Shown here piece after piece: positions 52,378 through 64,000 of a DNA stretch of 64,000 nt. Origin of the DNA: Rotaria sordida (lineage: Eukaryota > Rotifera > Eurotatoria > Philodinida > Philodinidae); NCBI GenBank assembly GCA_905250125.1, contig CAJNOL010000053.1:749-64748 (forward strand). Direction: 5' to 3'. The notes under the pieces were generated by a model. It was not told where the DNA came from, searched no databases, and worked only from the letters and a program-made list of their open reading frames with translations. Made by a program: the position numbers and the translations under genes. Numbering within the stretch: the stretch's first letter is position 1; every line of letters begins with the position of its first letter.

Positions 52378-52925
52378 AGTTAATCTAATTCAAAAAGACA
52401 CTTGAGCAATTGTCCTATGCTATTGCTCCTCCTCCTCCTCCTCTTTTTTGGCTTCTCCTTTTTCCTTTTGCTGTCAAAGTTAATTATTTGCACGAATGCG
52501 TGAAAAAGCACAGACGAGAAAGAGAGAAGAATAGAAATTAAAATAAACTTGCAAACAAAAAAAAAAACCTTTTTGTGTATTGTATTTTTCTAGCGTCTAT
52601 CCCAACTGAATTTACTGATTGTTTTGGTCCATATTCTCCTGATGCAGCTGCAGCTGCTGCTATGCATTATCAATTTGGTGGAGGTTATCCAACAGCACCT
52701 CATGGTAAAATATAAGAAAAAATTCTAAAGATTTAATAAAAATATTTCTTTTTTTAAGATATATTTGGATCTTATGCTCAGATGTCACAATTTCGAAATC
52801 CAATGATGATGATGTATCCAGGTGGTTATCCTGTATCAACAAGTCCTAATAGTATGATGGATCAAATGGGTCATCATCATCATCAACAACAAGAATCATC
52901 TGCAGTTACAAGTGGAGCTGCTTAA
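43947..52925 (+). CDS. MEIS: MEIS/homothorax TALE homeobox transcription factor
   Basis: Fourteen exons encode about 599 residues. The MEIS domain begins at [19 protein letters not shown] (45896-) and continues through [22 protein letters not shown] (47204-47379) to [19 protein letters not shown]. It binds PBC-class partners. Exon 6 and exon 7 (47726-47995, 48282-48720) add a long acidic, Pro-, His- and Gln-rich linker. The TALE homeodomain spans exons 8-11: [31 protein letters not shown], then [20 protein letters not shown]. Exon 10 is a 10-nt microexon (49972-49981). After exon 11 (51642-51700) a donor GTAAGT leads to exons 52061-52075, 52594-52704 and 52759-52925. If that donor is ignored, the frame runs to a stop at 51930, giving a second C-terminus. 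MEIS is a patterning and neural regulator in animals. Confidence 0.95.
49972..49981 (+). other. 10-nt microexon in the MEIS homeodomain
   Basis: TTAACAATTG lies between an acceptor (T-run then TAG) and a donor (GTAAGT). It is needed to complete VNNWF: the G from exon 9 plus TT gives Val, AAC AAT give Asn-Asn, and TG plus the G of exon 11 gives Trp. Skipping it would shift the frame within the recognition helix. Confidence 0.88.
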
Positions 52926-55662
52926 AATTACAAACGAAAAAAGAAAATCCGAACATTGACCTCTATATATATATATATAAATTTGTCTTACATAAAAATT
53001 TGAATGTTTCTCTCTATCTCTCTTGCTTGTTCTCGATTTTTCTTAATGACCGGTGTTCATATTTCTCTTTTTGAGTTTTGATGTCGTCTTTTGTGCGCAT
53101 TTATTGCTTTTTTTTCTTTCGTAAATTCTATGTCTTTTTTTTTTTGTTTTCTACGTTCAGCAGCTCAACAAAAAAAAAAAGCCAACAAACTTCTCTATCT
53201 GTTTCGACAACAAAAGTCACCGATTACCGGTTCTTTATGTTGCATGTAAATCTTTGAAAACAAGAAGAATTACAATTGAACGTATCTGTTTTGTTTGTTT
53301 TTTTTTTGTTTTTCATTCATTGCATTCTCTTTTGTTTTTTCTGTGTATGTGTCTTGCGCATTGCATATAGTTGCCTTTATATTCATAAAGTTTCATTTTT
53401 TTTTGTTTTTGTACTCTTGCAACACATTGATCATTCAACGTTCTGATTTTTGTTTTTTTTTCTCTTTCACACCATGATGGACACTTTCTAATTGTCAATT
53501 TGTTTTTGTCGTCTTGTGGTTTGTTTTTTTTTAAGTCCATGACACATGAAATTTTGATTCTTTTTTTTTTTTTTTTTCTTTTTTCCTTCAAGAGAGAGAA
53601 CGAACTAGAGACAATGATGGAAAAATTCAATTTGAGAGATGATTTATGTTTTTTTTTTGTTTTGTTTTTCTGAAAAGAAAATTTGACTGAAAATATAATA
53701 TATAGAACCAAAGAGATAAATTCTATAATGAATAAGATTTGTAATTTTCATACAAAATGATATTATCAAATATAAAAATAATGAATCTTTTTGAAGAAGT
53801 TAAAAATCGATGATTGATTATTTATTCTTAATGCTCTAGTGATATAGATCTAATGATCAGATGCATTACTTTTAATCTGAAATAGTTTGATCAATTCAAG
53901 GAACGTCGAAAGAAAGAAGATAATAGAAGAATTTGAAAAGTCGTACTCTTTCCCCTTTACACTACAATACTAGTTTTGAGTAGACAAGGACAATATCTGT
54001 TTTTTTTTGCCTTATTCAACTAAGATAACAGAGGAAAAGATAATGGTATGAAAAAGATATTTTTAACAGCAAATGTATTATAGACACATAGTTTTTTTTT
54101 AGAAATATTTGATTAATCATTAAGTATTAATATAATTAATGAAGACATTTTATCGACAAATAATATACATCATTTCTATTTTTACCTCCCGATGATCTCT
54201 GCAGAGTTTATTCACTGGTCTAACATTGCTTATCTGTCAAACTATGGGAAAAAAACTTGTGAAAGGAGTTTGATTCACTAATAAACATTTATTATACAAT
54301 ACATCTCTGAGATGTATTTAGTCTACAAGTAGAAAACATTGTTCTAAGAAAAATATTATTTTTCCATATTTATCAATTTTGTAAGTCACTCTTTTCAGAG
54401 ATAAGATAATGAAACAAAATAATATTCATTCTTTTTATCAAACGATAGTTTATAAAGTTGTCTACCACTAACATTGAGGTTAGTTGTGTATTGTGCGATT
54501 TAATTTTTTTCAATGATGTTTCTGCCAATGTCCACGCCAACGAACATTTGGAGGTAAAAAAGATAAATTATCTTGAAAGCAAGACACATTCATTCTTCGA
54601 TGGATTGATAACTCAAATGACAATAAACCTTTTTGTGAAAGATTCATTTCTTATAATAATATAAAGTATTAAACATTTTTATTCAAATATGGATACCGGC
54701 AAACATACTTCGATCAGTAACGATCGAGAAAAAACTTTTTTTGACTAAAAAAAAATGTATAGAAATCAGTATTATATTTAAAATAGCTTTTTACTATATG
54801 ATGTTTCTTTGGTCTCACATATTTTTTAATTTTTCAAAACTGATTTCGACTGTCTTTGTTTTTTTTAATTATTAGCCTTAAAATAGCGACAATTTTTAAT
54901 AATGTAATCAATTTAATATTGAATTATTCAAAGATTAGATGATTTCTATTTTTTATTATAAAATATTATAAATAGTAAAAAAAAAAGATATGTTTACAAG
55001 TAATTTTATCCTATTCAAGAGGAAAAGAAAAAACATAACAAGAACGTGTAAATATTTTTGTCGAATGTTCTAAAATAATTTCATACATATTAGATAATCA
55101 CTAGGAAGGAAATAAATAAAATCATGATCCTATATAGTAAATAAAAACAAAAAGTAACTATGCGAACTTAAACATGAATGAAATTTAATTCGTACACGTC
55201 GAGAAAATATTTTTTCTAATCATTCATTTTACAATAGTTTTGTATTTCTCAATATTTTTCTGATCATATATAAATCTTATTATTTATTTTCCTTTGTACA
55301 AACTTAATCTATGATCTATAATTTGCACAATATAGAAGGACCAAAAAAACAAATATGTCGTTTGCTTCTAGAATAAATCATATGCTAATTGAAAGTTTTG
55401 TAACGAAAAAGACAATAATTTCTCAAATAAAGGTGACAATGATAACTATAAATAATCAAAGACTATTATCGATAGTTATGCCGCTTTGCTCTTTTGTTTT
55501 GTTTTTTGATCATACAAAGAGTAAGTTACCTTAGAAATAAATAAATAAATAACCATGGCACGCGTTATGATGATTATCACCTATCACACCTATGTTTAAT
55601 ATAATAACAACATACAAGTATAAAATCATCGTATGAATTTAACATGAATTCACAACATATGT
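52926..55662. other. MEIS 3' flank and intergenic DNA before NOX5
   Basis: About 2.7 kb. The first 700 bp are T-rich and probably 3' UTR of the MEIS gene. The rest is AT-rich. An open frame at 54458-54664 has no recognisable family. No RNA gene or mobile element was recognised. The right end should hold the NOX5 promoter. Confidence 0.5.
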
Positions 55663-58600
55663 ATGATGACACCAATAAGTATTGTTTCATTGAATAAGGA
55701 AATTCTTATACAACGATGGCAACATCAACTTATCGGTCGTACACATATAAGCTTCCAAGAACTTATGCATCTTCTACGACAGCATGTATGAATGAATATT
55801 CTCAAATATCTTTTCTTATATTTACGAAACATGATCTTTTTTTTTCTTTATTCTCAGCTATTGTTGGAGACGATCTTTTGCTTGTTCGATCGTGATTCAA
55901 GCGGTTTACTCTCTGAATCTGAATGGATTGGATCTGTATATAAAGTGGCCGAGTATGTGTACATAATATTTGTCTCAACAAACATTTGATCACATATCTA
56001 TTTATTGACAGGATATCCAATCGCACAAAAGATGTTCGAACACTCGAACCATTCATACGTGCTTTTAGGCATATTTCACATGGATATAATTCACTTTCTA
56101 TAGATGAATTTTGTATATTATTCGAAGATATATCAGTATGTAAAATCATCAATATAGACAAAAAAAAAACGAGGACGAGAGAGAGAGAGAAGACATTAGA
56201 ATTTTGCTTTTTATTTTTATTAGTTTCGACGAGAATTTGCTTTGTTATTTATTAATGAAACAAATTTATTAAGTGTAATGGAATTTACTGGTGTACTTCA
56301 TTCTGTTGCCAAGTTTGTTCAAAAAAAAAAAAAACCAATTTAATTTTAATTGATATGTTGTTTTTTTTAATAAAGTCTTAAATCAGATACAAAATGGCTT
56401 TCATGGCTTGCCTATCAATTTCATATGGCAGTTAGTAAACGTCGTAATACAACACATAATGGAAATCAAATAGAAGATAGTATGGATCTTGAAACATTTA
56501 AAAAAAGTTTTCAATTTAAAGTTGTATGTATTATTATTGCAATAAGAATTTGTTTTTTTTTTATTTTGAATATTTAATATTTTGAAGCCTGAATTAGCTG
56601 ATTGTTTATTTAATTATCTTGATACAGATAAAACGGGTCAATTAACATTAGATAAATTTATAAGAAATTTAGAATTTCTTACTGAAGCAAATGATAATGA
56701 AAAAGTTGAATTTCTTTTTAAAATTTTTGATCGTGATGGTTTGTTATAACTTTTTTTAAAAAAAAGAAATAAATTTTTGAATTAAAAATTATTTTAAGGT
56801 GATGGAACAATTGATTTTGATGAAATGAAATTATTATTTCGTTGTTTTCTTGAACAATCACCTTCACTTGATATGGAAGAAACATTAGCAGAATTAACTG
56901 CAACTTTATTTCAAGAAACTGATGTTGATCAATCAGGTGATATTAGTTTTGATGAATTATCAAATGCTCTTCGACAAAATGAACATTTATTTAAAGTACT
57001 TTCACTCAGGTAAAACTATTAGAAATAAGTTGAATAGGTTTTTTTTTTCTATTGTTGATTTTATCAATGAAATGTTTCATATGAATATTTATTTAAGAAT
57101 TCTTCGTAATTGTATTAATATAGATCCTTTTCAATGACGTAGATATGTATACATTAGAGTCTGTCGGATCCAAAATTTTCGGACTCTAATTCAGTTTATT
57201 GAACGAACATCTTTGGAATCAGGATCCGGTTAACGGAAAATTTTTAGAGCCAGATATGACGGACTTTACGCTAAAAAAAGACATTCTATTATTTGTAAAT
57301 TAGTTTTCTTTGTTAATATTAGAATATTTTCGTGTTTTTTGTTTTTGTCATGACAAGACTCATATAATAGTGATAAATTATTGATAACGAGTTATTAATT
57401 TTATTATTTATTTATTTTTATTATGACAGTAGACACTAGAAATAGATTAATGATAAGGCACGATTCATTTATTATTTTTTTTCTACAGATCAAGCTATCT
57501 TTTGTTTTTTAGGTATTTCATTGAAAATAGCTACAATTCAAATGTTTTGATAAATTTTATGACGTAAAATTTTATGTTGTATTCAATATACGAAGAGCCT
57601 TTCGTTTTTAGAAACGTACTATATTCAAGTATTGATGGGTTGATCATATTTCTATGAAATTTTGAAGCAAACATCGAATGAATATCAAAAGTTCTCGTCG
57701 TAATTCATTTGTGACAGGAAATCTTTTCAGATAGTCTATATCAGAGCTATTCACAGATCAACAACTGTGACCTAGCCTAGTGGCCTCATGCTGACAGCTC
57801 TAATCTTTATCCAACGTCTTATGTAGATTATTAATAGTTGTTTTAAAAAGGCTGTTTCTTTATCGTATTCTATAGGTCATAATGTTGTTACAAACTTTGA
57901 ATAAAATATTTTGACGAAAAGAATTATCTATTTGTTCGAACTACAATAGATTCAGATAGAAACAAAAAAAAAATCGAAATTTTAAATAAATGCAAATTTG
58001 ATTTCTCATAAGCAAAAATTTCAATGAATGACTTCAAAATCTCTTCATTTAATTAATTTGTATAAAATTCCATATTTGAAAGAATTTTCTTTTTGTTATC
58101 TGCTATAGTACAAGTAGTTGGATTCGACCAAAATCTGTATCAATAAGCAAATATCATAGACATTCATCAACAGTTCGTGCTTGGATACGAAATAATATTG
58201 ATTTAATTTTTTTTTGGTCATTATATTCATTTATATGTACTTGTATTTGTATTAATGTATTACATTTCTATACTGATCAACAACATACTCATTTTTTAAT
58301 TGTAATTGCTCGATTGAATGGTAAAAACAATAAAAAAAAGTCTTCTCAATTATCAATTTTTTCTTTTAAATATATTTCTTCAGGTGGTATGCTTAATTTT
58401 AATTGTGCTTTAACGCTTATATTAATGCTTCGTAAACATATAACATGGATAAGATCAAAAGGTGGTAGTGTTCTTCTTCCACTTGATCATCATATTGATA
58501 TACATAAAACTATTGGAATTATTATATTAATTGAAACAATTTTACATACAACAGCACATTTAACTTATTTAGGTATGTATGTTTTTTGTTTTGTTTTGTA

Positions 58601-61600
58601 TATAAAATAAATTTTATAATTATAAATTATTTTGTTTTATTAGCTTATGTATTTTATATTTGTTCATTATCACAAGATATTGGTTTTTCATGTAATAGTT
58701 ATACGAATATTAATCAATCATTAAATAATCATATAATATTAATAAAACGTTATCGATTTGATTCAACAATAAATCAATGTATTCCATTTGGATATCTTGG
58801 ATGTGGTGGTAATTGGAATTATTTTTATACTGAAGATTTATGTAAATTTCGTTGTAGTAAGAATTCATAAAAAATTGCTCTTTTAAATTATGTGTCACTT
58901 TTTTTTTTTGAATCTATAGAACCATATCTTATTACACATCATCGTTATATTGATGCAATATTTACAGCTAAATTAGGACTTGATTATATAACAGGAATAC
59001 TTGAATTTTTATTAGGTGCACTTATTTATATAATGTGTTTACCATTTGTACGAAAACGTGGTCATTTTCAAGTAAAAAATAAATTTATTTATTTTTTTTT
59101 TTGTTTATTCAATAAAAAAAGAAAATACTTTTTTTTAATGTTTTTCATTAAGTTATTTTATTGGTGTCATATGTTAACACTTCCATGGTTAATTATGATG
59201 CTTTTACATGGACGATATTTTTGGAAATGGTTATTAATTCCTGGTATATTGTATATTATTGAAAAAATTTTACGTTATCGTAAATCACGTTCAAATAAAC
59301 ATGGTGAATCTTTTATTATGGAAGCTATTCTATTACCATCACAAGTATAAATAAATCAAGAATTTTGATTTATTTTTATTTTTATGTTCTTAGGTCATTC
59401 ATTTAGTCATTAATAAACCACGAAAATTTACATATAAACCAGGAGATTATATTTATATAAATATTCCATCAATAGCTAATTTTGAATGGCATCCATTCAG
59501 TATAAGTAGTGCTCCAGAACATAAAGGTATGAAAATAGAATATTAAAAACAAGTTATTTTATTAATGATTGTATCTTTTTTCTTATTCAAATAGAGCATC
59601 TTCTAAAAATAGAAGAAGTATATATAACATATGCTCATCGGTACTTTGAACTTTTTTTAATAAAAGGTTACATGATCTGTTTTGTAGATAAAAAAGACAT
59701 GTTCGCTCTCATCATTTATTAATTTACCCATCATTGATAGACACTCTTTTGTTGAGACATGAAAAGAAAGTGTAGGAGTTCATTAAAAATGTAATTTTAT
59801 GAATGGAAATGATTTTTTTTTTTTTCGTATAGAAAATTAAAAATATAATTTTGAGATAGTATTTACATTCGATGAACTATAATCTTCATTCAATTAGTTT
59901 GAACCAAGAAGAAAACAACAGATTTCAAAGACTACAAAAAAAATCTCTTAAGATTTCAAGAAATTTTTGGATCCGATAGACTCTATTGTTGACCTAGCGT
60001 TCATCAGGACGAATCATTTTTGTTCCCAAGTATGTTTTCATTGTTGTTGCTTTTTTTAAAATAGTATCTACTATATGTTAAGATCATGATTTTTTGTTTC
60101 CTGTGATAAATGTGTCATTAAAATAATAAATTAAGATATTTTTATATTTTCTTGTACTACAAATATTAGTCATTATATTTTCTTAGAATTTTTTTTTAAA
60201 ATCGTATAAATGATTAATACTAAAAGAAAACAAAGGAAATGTCTTTATGATTTAGAAAGTCTATGGCTTCATCTTCATGTAAATGGTCATTGGACACGAC
60301 GTGTTTATGAATTATTTCGAAGAAAATTAATTGAAAAACATGGTGGTGTGATAAATGATTTTAATGATTTACGTCTTCGTTCTTCAATGCGTTCACGTAT
60401 GTCGAAAAGTTATATTGATGAATTACGTGGTATACATCAACAAGAAATTAATTCTCAAATTGATCTTAATAATAATAATAATAATAATAGTGATAATTCT
60501 AATCGTTCATCTCATTGTTCGACAACAGGTATTCATTCAATTCAACCAAAATCAATATCAATACCATTTCCAACAATAAAAAATCAACAAAAACTTACAT
60601 GTTCATCATGTCAATCAACATTGAGTTTACATGATATACAATTAAATTCAATTGATAAAAATCATCATACAATTACAGAAATTAATCCTTCAAATATACA
60701 TACATTTAATAAAACAATTCTAATGAATCCAAATGAACTTGAAAATATTATAGTTGAAGATATTGAAAAATTAACTTATGAAAAAGATGATATTAAATTA
60801 AATGAACAACAAACAAAATCAATAACAATACTTAAACCAGCTATTAAAAATAATAATCGATTAACTGCACCAGTTAATAATGATTATTGTACAAGAATAG
60901 CAAATATATCAACAATTTATCGTGAACAACAAATAGAATTGAATGAAACACGTTTAACTGATGCACTTGGTTATTTACGTATGTATAAAAGTCATAATAG
61001 AATACAATTTAATTCACTTCAATTTAATGATCGAGAAGATTTACAAGTAAATTTTATTTAAAGATAATAAAAAGAGAAAAAAAAACTCAAATAAAATTAT
61101 TCTATAGGTTTTAATTGATGGTCCATATGGTGCACCATCTCAACATATATTTGAAGCTGAACATGCTATTTTAATAGCTGCTGGTATTGGTATAACACCA
61201 TTTGCATCAATTTTACAAAGTATAATGTGTCGTTATCGAAATCATCGACATAAATGTCCAAATTGTGAATATATTTGGAATAATCCTGAAAGTGAAGAAC
61301 TTTGTTTGAAAAAAGTAAAAAAGAATCATTTGATATTCTTCTTTTTATTTTCTTTTATTATTATTGAATTTAAAATTTTTATTTTTATTTTTAAGGTTGA
61401 TTTTATTTGGGTAACACGTGAACAACGTTCACTTGAATGGTTTATTAGTTTATTATCACAAATGGAAATTGAACAACAACGTTTAAGACAAAATTCTGAT
61501 AAAGGTTGTTTACTTGAAGTTCATTTATATGTAACAAGTGCACAATCACAAGCAGATTTAAAAGCTTTAAATATTTATTTATCACTTGATTTAATTGGAA

Positions 61601-62915
61601 GAGAAAATTCAGCTAATTGTAATGCTATTGATGGTATTCGACAACGAACGAAACATGGTCGACCTGATTGGGATCAAGTAAATAAAAAAAAAAAAACATG
61701 ATTTATATTCTAGTTCTTTTATCTATCAAATTGATAAATTGCTTATATGTTACGTAAGCATAAATGAGTCAATACAAAGTATATCCAGAAATAGTATCAT
61801 TGAAATATATAGGATAAATAAATAAATTAACTAGAAAATCAATCATATGTTCAAAGGAAGAAAACAAAAGATACATTCTATTAGAAAATTTTTTACTGGG
61901 TACAATGACCTTCTCTGGCTACAGTCGTAAAAATATGTACTATTTAATTAAGTAAAACTCACCTATCAATTTCTATAGTTTTGTTCATTTGACACTTGTG
62001 AGGATTTGCTTCTTTATCTATTATAAATATTAATGAAGGAATATATATATATGTATTTCATAATTTGGCGGCATATGTTTCATATACTATTCAACACAAT
62101 AATAATTCTAAGAGTAGAAAAAAAAATATTTTCTTCAAACATAACACTCAATTTCATCGAACTTTCGTTTATTTGTCCGTTATATGCGTTCGAATAAATA
62201 TAATTAATAAGGATTAAAATCTTTTTTTTTTTGTTTCTACAGAATTTTTCTCATGAAAAATTTATATTGCGACGTTAGATTGCCTATTAAGGTACCATAT
62301 AGAAAAATATATAGTTTTAATGAAATGAAAATGAATGCACTAAAAAATAATTTATCTATCTATGAGATGAAAAACTACCGCAATTAGACGCTAGAACATG
62401 TGTTAAATCGTCACATTTCTATTTTATCATATTACTAAATTCGAATAATGTTTTCTATTTATTTATTCACGCAAACTGACATTCAATTATCAATGTGAAA
62501 ACATCATAAATTATTTCTACCGTCACTTTATTTACGTTTAATCGATTTCCGCACTTGTTTCTTCTTATTGAAAGTTCTCTAGATGATGTTGATGTCTGTT
62601 TTTTTTTTCTTGCTCTTTTTATAGTATCAATATATTACAAACTATTTATATATGTGTAAAAATATGTGTTAAGGGTACGACAACCTGTAATATTTATGCA
62701 TTAAGAATTACTTATAATAGTTATGATAAAAATAAAAAATATATAAATATTATATTATTCTATTTATTTATTTTATTTTTAAGGTATTTACTGAATTATT
62801 ATGTCAAAAAAAAGGCAAAATATCTGTATTTTATTGTGGACCACCATCATTATCAGCTGAACTAACAAAAAAATGTCGTCAATATGGATTTGCTTATAAA
62901 AAGGAATTATTTTAA
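55663..62915 (+). CDS. NOX5: NOX5-type calcium-regulated NADPH oxidase with an inserted Kunitz domain
   Basis: Seventeen exons sum to an in-frame 1,147-residue protein. The N-terminal 315 or so residues carry several EF-hands (DRDSSGLLSESEW, DTDKTGQLTLDKF, DRDGDGTIDFDEM, DVDQSGDISFDEL). Six transmembrane helices follow. Haem-ligand histidines lie in ETILHTTAHLTYL (TM3) and in FYWCHMLTLPWLIMMLLHG (TM5). The FAD motif HPFSISSAPE is at about 59491-59520. NADPH-binding motifs are DGPYGAP, GIGITPFASILQSIM and YCGPPS. The C-terminus ends AYKKELF. The closest match is NOX5, with blocks such as FIWVTREQRSLEWF and RTKHGRPDW. The enzyme would move electrons from cytosolic NADPH to extracellular oxygen under calcium control. 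Two unusual parts are exon 10 (Kunitz domain, C454-C518) and a long Asn-rich insert of about 240 residues between the FAD and NADPH segments (60256-61046). Introns at 57010-58108 and 61678-62783 are long. Confidence 0.93.
58644..58856 (+). other. Phase 1-1 exon encoding a Kunitz/BPTI-like domain inside NOX5
   Basis: The 213-nt exon begins after TTA G|gtatgt and ends TGT A|gtaag, so both flanking introns are phase 1. The coded segment has six cysteines: CSLSQDIGFSC, then after 28 residues C-IPFGYLG-C, GGNWNYFYTEDL-C and KFR-C. Spacings of 7, 12 and 3 between the last four match the Kunitz pattern, as do RYRFD before the third Cys and F.Y.GC.GN.N.F. The first pair has nine residues between, against the usual eight. 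The C2-C3 gap is 28 instead of 15, placing about 13 extra residues in the reactive-loop region. Confidence 0.85.
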
Positions 62916-64000
62916 TTATTACAACAAACAAAAAAAGAATTTCTTTTTTTTTTTTTTGCTCATTTTTAAAAAATATCTTCTATTCAATTGGGGATATCTT
63001 TACTTTGTATAGATATTTGAATGACAAGAAATTTATTTCCATTAATGTGTTTTTTTTCTCTACGTAAAAAGAAAAAGTAATAAACGTATAAATCACATTT
63101 ATCAAAAATGATCTAGTTAACAAGTGATAAAAGTAATGTGACAACTACCAGTTGTCAACAAATGCATGTAGGTGTTTCTTACTAGCTTTCATTTCACATA
63201 TCAAAAGCATAATCACCTGCAAGATTTGATGTGCATGACATAAGTCCGACGTAATTGACTTCATTTTAAATCTATTTTCAATTTCTATTATTTTGCAGAT
63301 AACATTCCAAAAGTTCACTACGTGTTTTTTTCTTTTTTCTTTTAATAAACGAGAACTTTTCTATATGATCATGTGTTTCTATGAAAATTTTGTACACATT
63401 ATTGGCTAAAATGGTAAATATACACATGAATTTGATATTTAATTCTATGAATAGATATGTTGTTTTTTTGATCTTATTCAATATTTTACGTCATCATATG
63501 ATATAGAACAAAAAAAAAACAAATGAAAGAAAAAAAAAATAAGAATTTTAACAAAAAAAAAGACGGAAAGAGTAAAAGAGAGAGAGAGACAGAAAAAGAT
63601 AGAAAAAAAGAAAAAGAGAAAACATTTATGGTTTAATTGGTTGAATTAGACAGGCATTTTCTTGCTCAGAAGATTCAGTGTTTCTCGTTGTTGAATATAG
63701 AAATTCATTTATTTCTATTCTTACACATCACATCATACACTTAACAATATATTACAGACAAACCAGTTATTGCACACAGGTATGACAGATAGTCCTTTAT
63801 TTGTGCAACAAGTTATAAGTTTTGAATAATGTTCTTGAATAAGAAGATTTCCTTTTGTATTTTCTTAATTTATTAATAAGCATTCACATTTTTTTTTTGT
63901 TAAATAGAATATAATTATTTCTGAATAATTTCATGTTTTTTTCACGTGTTATGACAATAAAGAAAAAAAAAACAAAAGAAAATCTATTAACTTCGATGAT
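62916..64000. other. NOX5 3' flank and right edge of window
   Basis: AT-rich, with a T-run soon after the stop and a purine-rich GA microsatellite around 63565-63620. The open frame on the minus strand at 63278-63481 has no protein character. No gene is supported up to the window end. Confidence 0.5.

Noticed and set aside
54458-54664. 68-codon open frame between MEIS and NOX5
   Set aside because: The two Cys and two His at the start hint at a finger but the spacing is wrong and no exons flank it.

Overview
The window looks like a metazoan nuclear contig, most likely from a bdelloid rotifer. It is strongly AT-rich and carries intron-dense animal genes, with mostly 45-80 bp GT-AG introns. It also has tracts of (TGTGGG)n, the telomeric repeat described for bdelloids (Adineta, Philodina). 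The species call is an inference; the animal gene calls are firm because many exons align by eye with conserved families.

Layout. Positions 88-338 hold a head-to-head telomeric-repeat array (G-rich strand, then C-rich strand). Next comes a broken, intronless MACPF (perforin-like) gene on the minus strand, a second small head-to-head GT/CA tract (2366-2427), a decayed DDE transposase (2552-3980) and a MITE (4779-5120). From 5.8 kb the window becomes an ordinary gene-rich segment with all host genes on the plus strand: Chibby (5868-6294), RTEL1 (6871-12588), a MEAK7/TLDc protein (13841-15567), KIDINS220 (15711-22676), a DDX3/Belle RNA helicase (23680-27307), a secretory cyclophilin (28319-29244) and a secreted ferritin (29478-30050). 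A 5.4-kb pogo/CENP-B-like DNA transposon with about 785-bp terminal inverted repeats sits at 31491-36868. It carries a nested mariner-type MITE. TRAPPC5 (37213-38143) follows, then 5.8 kb without genes, then a MEIS/homothorax TALE homeobox gene (43947-52925) and a NOX5-type NADPH oxidase (55663-62915).

The host genes are not an operon or pathway. They cover cilium/Wnt biology (Chibby), DNA helicase function (RTEL1), mTOR/lysosome signalling (MEAK7), neurotrophin-type scaffolding (KIDINS220), translation (DDX3), the secretory pathway (cyclophilin, ferritin, TRAPPC5), developmental transcription (MEIS) and calcium-regulated superoxide production (NOX5).

The most striking observation is in NOX5. 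A 213-nt, phase 1-1 exon (58644-58856) encodes a six-cysteine Kunitz/BPTI-type domain placed in the extracellular loop between transmembrane helices 3 and 4. It has an enlarged reactive-loop region and looks like an exon-shuffled module fused into an oxidase. Other notable points are the telomere-telomere junction at the left edge, a 10-nt microexon coding the core of the MEIS homeodomain recognition helix, and long palindromic elements in RTEL1 and KIDINS220 introns that share sequence motifs.
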